Shown piece by piece: positions 16,831 through 23,615 of a DNA stretch of 41,016 bases. The stretch comes from JAVVTR01 sp036653535 (GTDB lineage: Bacteria > Bacteroidota > Bacteroidia > Bacteroidales > P3), in contig JAVVTR010000019.1 in assembly GCA_036653535.1 (NCBI GenBank), forward strand, positions 1 through 41,016, read 5' to 3'. Numbering within the stretch: position 1 is the first letter of the stretch; each line of letters begins with the position of its first letter. Under the pieces are notes generated by a model that searched no databases, was not told the DNA's origin, and was given only the letters and a program-made list of their open reading frames with translations. Made by a program: the position numbers and the translations under genes.

Positions 16831-17478
16831 TTAAAGCATCAGGCCTATTCTAACTCCCGCCTCCATAAAGACACCACCAAAGGCATAAGACCAAGGTTTA
16901 ACTCCTCCATATTCCATGTTTTGCTTATACTGTTCCTGGGAGTATTTATTAATCGTTCCTCGAAAAGCCGCTCCTATATACACATCAAAAACTGCTCTTG
17001 GCCACATTTTAACCATATATCCCATCTGTATCTGCCCTCCTAAACGCGTAGAGTTTACACTATAAAATTGTTGATTCTTTTTATTAAACTCGTTTATAAT
17101 ATTATAATCCACCCCCAATCCCACGGCAAAATACAAACCCTTAGCACGAGGTTCATAATATCTCATATTTACCTCTAAACAAAATCCATTTAACCTAAGC
17201 GTATCCGTTTTCTGATAATTATGTAAAGAACGATGGTAATTATATTGAGGAGCTATGTTGATCCATAAATTATCTTTAATACGTGCATCCAAATCTACAC
17301 GAAAACCATGAAAAAAAAGAGGAATAGGAACTAAGCTCACCATAAAATTTTCACCATACAGTTTATGTATCGCATTGGATTTTTGTGTTCTGTTTTGAGC
17401 AAAAGACGGAACACACAAACACAAACTTAGCATTACCACTAAGCTTGTCCAAATTTTATGTGAAACTTTTTTATTCAT
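16831..17478 (-). CDS. Small outer-membrane beta-barrel protein (second of a tandem pair)
   Basis: A 215-residue exported protein with a signal peptide (about 1-28, ending SFA-Q) and alternating aromatic/hydrophobic strands typical of an eight-strand barrel. It ends VRIGLML, a hydrophobic C-terminal strand. It resembles its upstream neighbour in layout and length, with shared motifs such as a PxPLFFHGF/PLIYNGF block and a Y-x-x-GLGVDYN/WGVNYS block, so the two probably arose by duplication. An in-frame GTG at 17487 directly abuts the previous stop, but the ATG at 17478 is preferred. Function unknown. Confidence 0.65.
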   Translation of the reverse strand: MNKKVSHKIWTSLVVMLSLCLCVPSFAQNRTQKSNAIHKLYGENFMVSLVPIPLFFHGFRVDLDARIKDNLWINIAPQYNYHRSLHNYQKTDTLRLNGFCLEVNMRYYEPRAKGLYFAVGLGVDYNIINEFNKKNQQFYSVNSTRLGGQIQMGYMVKMWPRAVFDVYIGAAFRGTINKYSQEQYKQNMEYGGVKPWSYAFGGVFMEAGVRIGLML

Positions 17479-17487
17479 TTTACCCAC

Positions 17488-18150
17488 TTAAAATAAAAAA
17501 CCAATATTAATTCCAATCAAGAGCAAAGATCCTCCATAACCATAATCAAACATATTTTTGGCAAAGGTGTTTGTCGTTAGGGCAGATACGCTTGCATCCG
17601 CCGCCGAAAGATCATGTTTACTACTTAATATCCACCGATTCCCATAACCTATAAAAAAATCAAAATACAAGGGTCGAGCTATAATCTGACGGAATCCAAG
17701 CATAATATCTAATCCAAATTTATTCATAGAACATTCCACCTTATTGTAATCCTGAATATTAAATTGGCTATAATTTACCCCCCATTGTAAAAAAAGTTGA
17801 AAGCCTACTCTTTCTATGGTATAGTAATTATATTTATGATGTAAACCTACAGAAAAACCTTGCAACGAGCGAATATCTGTTTTTCTCATAGTTGCATAAT
17901 TAAAGGAAGTGTAATACGTTGGAGAAAATTTTAGCCAATGCTGTTTGGTGATTTTTCTATCGTATTCTATCCCAAATCCATTGTAAATTAAAGGATATAT
18001 CGGCAAAGACAAAGAATTGCTTCCGAATTTATTTCCGGAATTTCCATGAAAAATACGTTCCGGCCTCTGAGCTATAACAGAATTACTTGCCACAAACCCA
18101 AGTAGAAATAATAAAAACAAAAAGATATAAACGTGTAGCTTATTTTTCAC
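17488..18150 (-). CDS. Small outer-membrane beta-barrel protein (first of a tandem pair)
   Basis: A 220-residue exported protein: hydrophobic signal (about 5-27, ending VIA-Q), then repeated amphipathic strands, and a C-terminal strand ending INIGFLF. The start codon is GTG: the codon just before it is a TGA stop in frame, and there is no later Met until well past the signal peptide, so GTG is nearly forced. A textbook promoter lies 52 bp upstream. It shares layout and weak similarity with the following gene. Function unknown; an integral outer-membrane protein is the safest call. Confidence 0.7.
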   Translation of the reverse strand: MKNKLHVYIFLFLLFLLGFVASNSVIAQRPERIFHGNSGNKFGSNSLSLPIYPLIYNGFGIEYDRKITKQHWLKFSPTYYTSFNYATMRKTDIRSLQGFSVGLHHKYNYYTIERVGFQLFLQWGVNYSQFNIQDYNKVECSMNKFGLDIMLGFRQIIARPLYFDFFIGYGNRWILSSKHDLSAADASVSALTTNTFAKNMFDYGYGGSLLLIGINIGFLF

Positions 18151-18202
18151 TCATTTACTTTTTGATCATTGTTTTATTATGGTAGCTATAGAATTGAACT
18201 AA

Positions 18203-18233
18203 CAAATATACATCAAATTCAATTAAAGTCAAA
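18203..18233 (-). promoter_or_regulatory. Consensus Bacteroidetes promoter for the tandem barrel genes
   Basis: On the minus strand TTTG (18230-18233), a 19-bp spacer and TATATTTG (18203-18210) match both elements exactly. The start codon lies 52 bp downstream. Confidence 0.8.
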
Positions 18234-18307
18234 ACATAACCCATAAACACACGAACAGAGACTAATTATAAATTCTTTCATCAACCATAACGGTGCATTT
18301 TCAACGA

Positions 18308-18327
18308 CAATCTATAATAATAGATTG
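18308..18327 (-). terminator. Small hairpin after the DUF5723 gene
   Basis: CAATCTAT and ATAGATTG form an 8-bp stem with a 4-nt loop, 35 bp past the stop of the DUF5723-like gene. It has no T-run, so termination here would be inefficient. Confidence 0.35.
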
Positions 18328-18362
18328 GGCAAATAGCAGCAAAAGAATAAAGCAACAAGGCC

Positions 18363-19847
18363 TTATTCCTCTGCGGAAATATTTACTCCTTTGAGCAAAG
18401 ATTTTGCTTTGGATTTGGATTTGGAGGATGCTTGCCCAGGAAATTGGTTCAGCCTATTATTACCTATAGGAATACTCAAACCAACTTGAACATTTACATG
18501 AGCTTTGCTAATAGGAATTCCTTGCGGACTCATTACTAAAGGCGTATAGTCACTGGCCAAAAAGAGATTTAAGCCCCATTTAGGAGTGATATTTAATGCC
18601 CATCCTATTGTTTTTGCGGTATTCAAGAATGAATAACTGGCCGATAAGGAAAGCCACTCCAAGGGGTGTATATTTAAAGATACCGTAAGTTCCGTTTTGA
18701 TATTGGTCTTTCTAAATACAGTAGTAGATAAGAGGCCTACACTAAATTTATTATAATAAAAGGAGTATTCTATACCAGCATTTAAATTAGCGTTCATCAT
18801 GCGACATATTCCACTATTAGCAACCACCTCTTGTAGAGAAAGCATATCCATTAAATCGTCTTTTAACGACTCTACTTGACTATTAAAATTATTATCCAAT
18901 CCTATATTATTAAAACCATTAAATTCTACTTTCCCGGAAGCTTCTCCTTGATATATATTTTTTTTGGGATAATATATAAAACCTAAATCCGTTACCGCTA
19001 AGGAAAAACGAAGCCCTTGTACTACATTGGGGCTAAATTCAGCTCCTAAATCTATAGCCGCTCCATGGCCTGCTATCCTCAAATCAGAGGCATTTAACTT
19101 TACACTATTGATGGAACCGCTACTATCTTTTCCAAATTCTAAGCCTCGGCCCAATAGTTGCATTTGCGCATCGGTATTAATTTTCCATTTATCCGCACTC
19201 ATGAATATATCCATACGCTTAACATTAAAATTCACATTAGCTAATCCACCTACATACTTAAGACGGGCTCCCACATTCCAATTCTCATTAATTTTACGAG
19301 CATAACCTAAGGACATAGTAGCATAAGCATGGAGATTAGCATTTAAATCTTTAATATGATATTCCGATGGATTGGCATACATTTCGTTTTTAGCAAAATT
19401 GAAAAATTCGTAGGGAATATTCATTCCTCCTTCTGCATGCAGCCCCACATCTACAGACCAAAACGACCGACCCCAAAACCAACCAAAAGAAAGAACACTT
19501 ACATCCAAATTGATTTCTAAATTGCTTTTTTTAGGCATTTTACTTAAAAACTGCTGAGGGCTTACTTCTGGATTCATAAAGGTGGCTAATTCTCCATTAT
19601 CTAAGGGAAAAAGAAAATTAGAAAGGCCTAAGTTACTGCCAATTTCTGCATAAATACGCCCTGCTACAGGTATACTTACATAGCCCCATTGTGGCATTAA
19701 AGCAGGGTTGAGAATATTTCTTTGATTGTACCCCGGTTGGAAATATTGAGTACGAGCAGAAGTTTGCCCTTGAATGATATTGGGAAAAAGAAAAACTGCT
19801 ATCAAGGTTACTAAACCCCCAAAAGCATATATATAGTTTTTTTTCAT
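18363..19847 (-). CDS. DUF5723-like outer-membrane protein
   Basis: A 494-residue exported protein with a signal peptide (about 1-28, ending GQ). The early NPALMPQWGYVSIP block (47-60) and the string of beta-strand segments are those of Bacteroidota FadL/PorV-like barrel proteins grouped as DUF5723. A Lys/Ser-rich segment (SSKSKSKAKS) lies near the C-terminus. It follows the lipoprotein gene by 76 bp with no clear promoter between them, so the two are probably one transcript and may form an outer-membrane pair. Exact role unknown. Confidence 0.7.
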   Translation of the reverse strand: MKKNYIYAFGGLVTLIAVFLFPNIIQGQTSARTQYFQPGYNQRNILNPALMPQWGYVSIPVAGRIYAEIGSNLGLSNFLFPLDNGELATFMNPEVSPQQFLSKMPKKSNLEINLDVSVLSFGWFWGRSFWSVDVGLHAEGGMNIPYEFFNFAKNEMYANPSEYHIKDLNANLHAYATMSLGYARKINENWNVGARLKYVGGLANVNFNVKRMDIFMSADKWKINTDAQMQLLGRGLEFGKDSSGSINSVKLNASDLRIAGHGAAIDLGAEFSPNVVQGLRFSLAVTDLGFIYYPKKNIYQGEASGKVEFNGFNNIGLDNNFNSQVESLKDDLMDMLSLQEVVANSGICRMMNANLNAGIEYSFYYNKFSVGLLSTTVFRKTNIKTELTVSLNIHPLEWLSLSASYSFLNTAKTIGWALNITPKWGLNLFLASDYTPLVMSPQGIPISKAHVNVQVGLSIPIGNNRLNQFPGQASSKSKSKAKSLLKGVNISAEE

Positions 19848-19923
19848 GGATCTAAGGTATTCTGTTTATAATCTGAATGGTGTGATCTCACCTTGGTCGG
19901 AGGCGAATAGCTATAAAATTTTA

Positions 19924-21678
19924 TCACAGGGTAGTATTGCCTAAATCTATAATAATACCTCCTATTAATCGGGCCTTTAAAACTGCTCGGATATAAGAAT
20001 TTTGATAAAGAGGAACCCCTTGATTTTCTTTTCCTGTTTTACCCGTAAATTTTAAAATAAAAGAGGCTATAGGCGTATTTTTAAGTACGGATTGCGGATC
20101 TTTTAAACAAAGATTTAAAGCAGTGCTTGTTTCTTGTCCTGCCGCATTTCCAGATAAAATAAGTTGTGTAGAACTTTCAATAGGAATAAGCTTATTATTG
20201 GAATCTAAAGCAATAAGAGTAATTTGCAAATCTAAGGGAAGCGTATTATAAATTTCTCCACCTAAAATTAGTTCACTACCAGCTAAAATAGTACTTATAA
20301 TTTTAGGAATTTTAGCCATAGTATCGGTATAAACTATATTTAAATCCGGCCCAAAACTCAATGGCACAACTATTTCATAATTTGCCTTAGCAGAATAAAC
20401 CACATTGAAATCATACTGGTGTTCTTGATTAAGTTCACTATGGGTGCTCATAGATAGCTGTAGAGAGTCTGGAATATGATGCAGCAAAGTCGATAAATCT
20501 GCCGGAATAAAGGTGTATCCTGCCGGCATGGAAGCATTGGTTTTAGCTACATAGTAGGACGTAGTAATTATTTCTCCGGTATTAGATTTAGGCAATGTAA
20601 TGGAAATATTTTGTGCGGCACTTTCATCTCCTACTCCATGGAGAAAAGGGGTGATTTTAATATCACCTTTTAGCGGGACCCCACTGTTGCATTTAGCGGA
20701 GATACTTAGATGAGGATTAGCAAAATCAAGGTAAATATCCGGACCTTTAAACATTTCCGGAATATTTGCTATGGCAATAGAGGCTACTTGCTGGGGAATT
20801 TGAGGATTTACTTTTCCATAAAAGGCACGAGGCAGAATGTGAGTCACTGCATATTTTGTATGAAAATCTATAGTGGTTCCTAATAAAGAAGGAAGCTGAG
20901 CAATATCCACATGTTCCAAAAATATGGCTCCGCGAACAATCATTTTTCTATTTAAATCTAAGGTGGAAGATAGTGGACTACCATCCATATCTAAACGGTG
21001 CAAATGCAGTACTTTTGAAATTTTATTATTTTGTACCAGTTCCCTAATATGAAGATGATTGTTTGCATCTAATCCATCCTTAGGATCAAATTGAAGCTCT
21101 TTAGGAAATTCAATAGTAAAATCTACACGAATATCAGTAGCACCTAAATTAGATAAATTCCTTAACTCAAAATTAAGATTCATGGTGGCTTGTTCGAGAA
21201 CCAAACTATCTATAGAATATATCTCAGAGGGTAAATTATCCATGTGAATATTAAAAGGAATGGTATCTTCACAAACGGCCTTTAGTGTAGTATCTATAGA
21301 AATATTGGTAAAGGAAGCCTTGCTGGATAAGGCAACTATGGGAATATAAATATGACTTTCCCCTATAATATCTGGTACTCTCAATGAATTTCTATCTATG
21401 GTAGGTACCTCTATTTTTAGTTGGTCTGCTAAAGATAAGGCATAAGAACCGTCTGGAAGAGTCTGAAAAAAATTGCCCAAAGCAGAGTCGCCAATAAGAT
21501 CTTTTAAACGAATACTATCGGTACTTCCAATAGGGAACATAAGACTATCTCCTCCAACCTGTATAGTTTTGTTTATCCCATTAGAAAGATTATACTCCTG
21601 TTTTTTACAAGACACACTTAAACATAACGTAAGAGATAAAAGAAAAAATACATGGATAAAAAATGTAGGATGTTTCAT
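19924..21678 (-). CDS. Hypothetical lipoprotein with tandem beta domains
   Basis: A 584-residue protein with a lipoprotein signal ending LSVSC (lipid-anchored Cys24), followed by KK, so outer-membrane or surface attachment is likely. The rest is rich in Ile, Leu, Ser and Thr strand segments with no enzymatic motif; the layout suggests several immunoglobulin-like domains. It is preceded by a perfect promoter and followed by the DUF5723 gene. Conserved pairs of this kind occur in Bacteroidales, but I do not recognise a named family. Confidence 0.65.
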   Translation of the reverse strand: MKHPTFFIHVFFLLSLTLCLSVSCKKQEYNLSNGINKTIQVGGDSLMFPIGSTDSIRLKDLIGDSALGNFFQTLPDGSYALSLADQLKIEVPTIDRNSLRVPDIIGESHIYIPIVALSSKASFTNISIDTTLKAVCEDTIPFNIHMDNLPSEIYSIDSLVLEQATMNLNFELRNLSNLGATDIRVDFTIEFPKELQFDPKDGLDANNHLHIRELVQNNKISKVLHLHRLDMDGSPLSSTLDLNRKMIVRGAIFLEHVDIAQLPSLLGTTIDFHTKYAVTHILPRAFYGKVNPQIPQQVASIAIANIPEMFKGPDIYLDFANPHLSISAKCNSGVPLKGDIKITPFLHGVGDESAAQNISITLPKSNTGEIITTSYYVAKTNASMPAGYTFIPADLSTLLHHIPDSLQLSMSTHSELNQEHQYDFNVVYSAKANYEIVVPLSFGPDLNIVYTDTMAKIPKIISTILAGSELILGGEIYNTLPLDLQITLIALDSNNKLIPIESSTQLILSGNAAGQETSTALNLCLKDPQSVLKNTPIASFILKFTGKTGKENQGVPLYQNSYIRAVLKARLIGGIIIDLGNTTL

Positions 21679-21756
21679 GATGTTTAAATTTAATAACTAT
21701 TCAATGGTATCCTTGTTTTAAATTATCTAATTCGTCTTTATAAAAGACAAATTGGT

Positions 21757-21787
21757 CAAAATTACCTATTTTATAGGAAATAACAAA
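21757..21787 (-). promoter_or_regulatory. Consensus Bacteroidetes promoter for the lipoprotein-DUF5723 pair
   Basis: On the minus strand TTTG (21784-21787), exactly 19 bp, then TAATTTTG (21757-21764). The -33 TTTG is the end of the T-tract of the upstream rplS terminator, so the two signals are fused. The lipoprotein ATG lies 78 bp downstream. Confidence 0.8.
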
Positions 21788-21821
21788 AAAAAAAGGGACC
21801 CATTGTATATTAAGTCCCTTT
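21785..21821 (-). terminator. Intrinsic terminator of the thrS-infC-rpmI-rplT-rplS cluster
   Basis: On the minus strand AAAGGGAC and GTCCCTTT form an 8-bp stem around a 14-nt loop and lead into a run of T residues. It lies 23 bp after the rplS stop. Confidence 0.85.
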
Positions 21822-21844
21822 ATAGTGTAAAATGTTGTTTTTAT

Positions 21845-22198
21845 CTAAAATCTACGTTCTTTAATACGGGCTTTCTTCCCTGTAAGATCACGTAAATAGA
21901 AAATACGGGCTCTACGAACGACCCCTCTTTTATTTAATTCTACCTTCTCTATAAAAGGGGAATTCATGGGGAAAATTCTTTCTACCCCTATATTTCCCGA
22001 CATTTTTCTAACGGTGAAAGTGGCAGTGGTACCGCATCCTGAACGTTGCAAAACTACGCCTTGAAACTGTTGAATACGTTCTTTGTTACCTTCTCTGATT
22101 TTATAACTAACCGTAACGGTGTCACCTGCCTTAAAAGTAGGAAGTTCATTGCTTTTTGTTAAAGTGTCAACAAATTGCATTAATTCCGGTTTGCTCAT
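21845..22198 (-). CDS. rplS: 50S ribosomal protein L19 (bL19)
   Basis: Ribosomal protein at the 30S/50S interface. The sequence has the family core FKAGDTVTVSYKIREGNKER, the QQFQGVVLQR strand and the C-terminal basic KKARIKERR. 117 residues is normal. Here it sits 46 bp downstream of rplT, unlike E. coli, where it follows trmD. It is the last gene before the terminator. Confidence 0.97.
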   Translation of the reverse strand: MSKPELMQFVDTLTKSNELPTFKAGDTVTVSYKIREGNKERIQQFQGVVLQRSGCGTTATFTVRKMSGNIGVERIFPMNSPFIEKVELNKRGVVRRARIFYLRDLTGKKARIKERRF

Positions 22199-22244
22199 GG
22201 CTATATATATTTTATAAATTATCGAATATTTTAATTATTGGAGG

Positions 22245-22589
22245 CTATTTTACGCTGTCAACGACCGCTTTAAATGCTTCCGGATGATTCATTGCTAAAT
22301 CGGCTAAAACCTTACGATTTAAGTCTATTTTGTTTTGATGAAGTTTACCCATAAATACAGAATAGGAAAGCCCAAAAGGACGAACCCCTGCATTAATACG
22401 AACAATCCATAAATTTCTAAAACTTCTTTTTTTGGTTTTACGGTCGCGATATGCATATACTAAACCTTTTTCCAAAGAATTTTTGGCAACGGTCCATACG
22501 TTTTTTCTGCGTCCGAATTGGCCTTTCGTTAATTTTAAGGCCTTCTTTCTGCGTGCTCTTGCAGCTACGACATTTACTGATCTTGGCAT
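22245..22589 (-). CDS. rplT: 50S ribosomal protein L20 (bL20)
   Basis: Binds 23S rRNA early in 50S assembly and, in other bacteria, represses its own operon. The 114-residue protein starts with the typical basic MPRSVNVVAARARRKK and contains KGQFGRRKN and YAYRDRKTKKRSFR. It follows rpmI by 88 bp, a gap that contains a structured element (22608-22644). Confidence 0.97.
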   Translation of the reverse strand: MPRSVNVVAARARRKKALKLTKGQFGRRKNVWTVAKNSLEKGLVYAYRDRKTKKRSFRNLWIVRINAGVRPFGLSYSVFMGKLHQNKIDLNRKVLADLAMNHPEAFKAVVDSVK

Positions 22590-22607
22590 TTTTTTTGTTT
22601 TTTTTGC

Positions 22608-22644
22608 ATGAGCGTCTCTTTTCTACAGAGAACTTGCTGCTCAT
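22608..22644 (-). promoter_or_regulatory. Structured RNA element between rpmI and rplT
   Basis: On the minus strand ATGAGC pairs with GCTCAT (outer stem), and TCTCT pairs with AGAGA inside it, giving a two-tier hairpin 18 bp upstream of the rplT ATG, followed by an A-rich tract. It could be an L20 autoregulatory site, since L20 controls this operon in other bacteria; the fold is by eye only. Confidence 0.35.
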
Positions 22645-22677
22645 AACAAGGTTAATTAATAAAGGGAAATTACAGGA

Positions 22678-22872
22678 TTAAATAGCTAACATGTCTTTTA
22701 CAGCTTTCACATTGGTCTGATCTACGATAGCAGAATACGTTAAATTACGTTTTCTTTTTTTCGTTTTTTTGGTCAAAATGTGACTTTTGTAAGCGTGCTT
22801 TCTTTTGATTTTTCCCGTACCGGTGAAAGAAAATCTTTTCTTTGCACTGGATTTGCTTTTCATTTTTGGCAT
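22678..22872 (-). CDS. rpmI: 50S ribosomal protein L35 (bL35)
   Basis: A 64-residue very basic protein with the family pattern MPKMKSKSSAKKRFSFTGTG and KRKHAYKSHILTKKTKKRKR. It lies between infC and rplT as in most bacteria, 26 bp after infC. Confidence 0.97.
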   Translation of the reverse strand: MPKMKSKSSAKKRFSFTGTGKIKRKHAYKSHILTKKTKKRKRNLTYSAIVDQTNVKAVKDMLAI

Positions 22873-22898
22873 TGCTTGGTATTTTATATATTAAAATG

Positions 22899-23453
22899 TT
22901 ATTTTTTTACAGGCGAAATGATCATGATCATTCTTTTTCCTTCCAATTTGGGCATAGATTCCGGTTTCCCGAATTCGAGCAAAGCTTCTGCAAATTTTAG
23001 AAGCATGGTTTCACCTTGTTCCTTATAAACAATGGTACGCCCTTTAAAAAGAACATCCACTTTTACTTTAGAACCTTCCGAAAGAAATTTTCTTGCATGA
23101 TTCAATTTAAAACTAAAGTCATGGTCATCGGTTTGGGGACCCAAACGAATTTCCTTAACTACAATTTTAGCAGATTTTGCCTTAATTTCTTTTTGCTTTC
23201 GTTTTTGTTCGTACAAAAACTTTTGGTAGTCTATAATTTTACACACGGGAGGATTTGCACTGGGGGAAATTTCCACCAAATCCAAACCCTTTTCATCGGC
23301 TATAGCCAAAGCATCTTTGATGTTGTGAATAGCCGGCTCAACATTTTCACCTACCACCCTCACTACTGGAGAGGTGATATAGCGATTAATTTTATGTTCG
23401 GCCTCTCTCTTGACCGGTGCGCGAAAACTGCGATTATTATTTCTTGTAGGAAT
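22899..23453 (-). CDS. infC: Translation initiation factor IF-3, with probable AUU start
   Basis: Binds the 30S subunit and checks the start codon and initiator tRNA. The protein carries the IF3 N-domain (EHKINRYI, GLDLVEISP) and C-domain (KEIRLGPQTDDHDF, KVKVDVLFKGR). The first ATG/GTG in frame (GTG, 23363) would remove most of the conserved N-terminus, including KINRYITSPVVRVVGENV. Reading upstream, the frame stays open to a TGA at 23463-23465, and the only plausible starts are ATT (23453) or ATA (23459). ATT gives 184 residues. A GGAGGA at 23467-23472 lies 7 nt before ATA and 13 nt before ATT. Non-AUG infC starts are known for autoregulation. Confidence 0.85.
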   Translation of the reverse strand: MPTRNNNRSFRAPVKREAEHKINRYITSPVVRVVGENVEPAIHNIKDALAIADEKGLDLVEISPSANPPVCKIIDYQKFLYEQKRKQKEIKAKSAKIVVKEIRLGPQTDDHDFSFKLNHARKFLSEGSKVKVDVLFKGRTIVYKEQGETMLLKFAEALLEFGKPESMPKLEGKRMIMIISPVKK

Positions 23454-23466
23454 AGTTATAGTTCAG

Positions 23467-23472
23467 TCCTCC
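23467..23472 (-). promoter_or_regulatory. Shine-Dalgarno sequence upstream of infC
   Basis: GGAGGA on the minus strand is a full anti-16S match in a genome whose other genes mostly lack such sites. Spacing is 7 nt to ATA at 23459 and 13 nt to ATT at 23453. It supports initiation here and not at the GTG 90 nt downstream. Confidence 0.65.
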
Positions 23473-23560
23473 GAAATTTTTGTTAATATTTGTATTCATT
23501 TTTTTCATAAATCCATTGGATTTTGTTTGGAAAACAGATTTACGAATTTGGTATTTTCTT

Positions 23561-23615
23561 ATAAGTATTCGGCTATAAGCTTTGTCTATAGGCTTTCGGC
23601 TATAGGTATTCGGCT
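23561..23615 (-). repeat. Four tandem ~14-nt repeats across the thrS stop codon
   Basis: On the minus strand the units read AGCCGAATACCTAT, AGCCGAAAGCCTAT, AGACAAAGCTTAT (one base shorter) and AGCCGAATACTTAT. The first unit contains the last codons and stop of thrS. The rest fill the thrS-infC gap. Confidence 0.85.

Noticed and set aside
22899..23363. infC starting at the GTG at 23363.
   Set aside because: It would remove conserved N-terminal IF3 residues that are in frame directly upstream.
23016..23486. Plus-strand ORF of 156 codons opposite infC.
   Set aside because: It is a shadow of infC, whose conserved IF3 sequence is on the minus strand.
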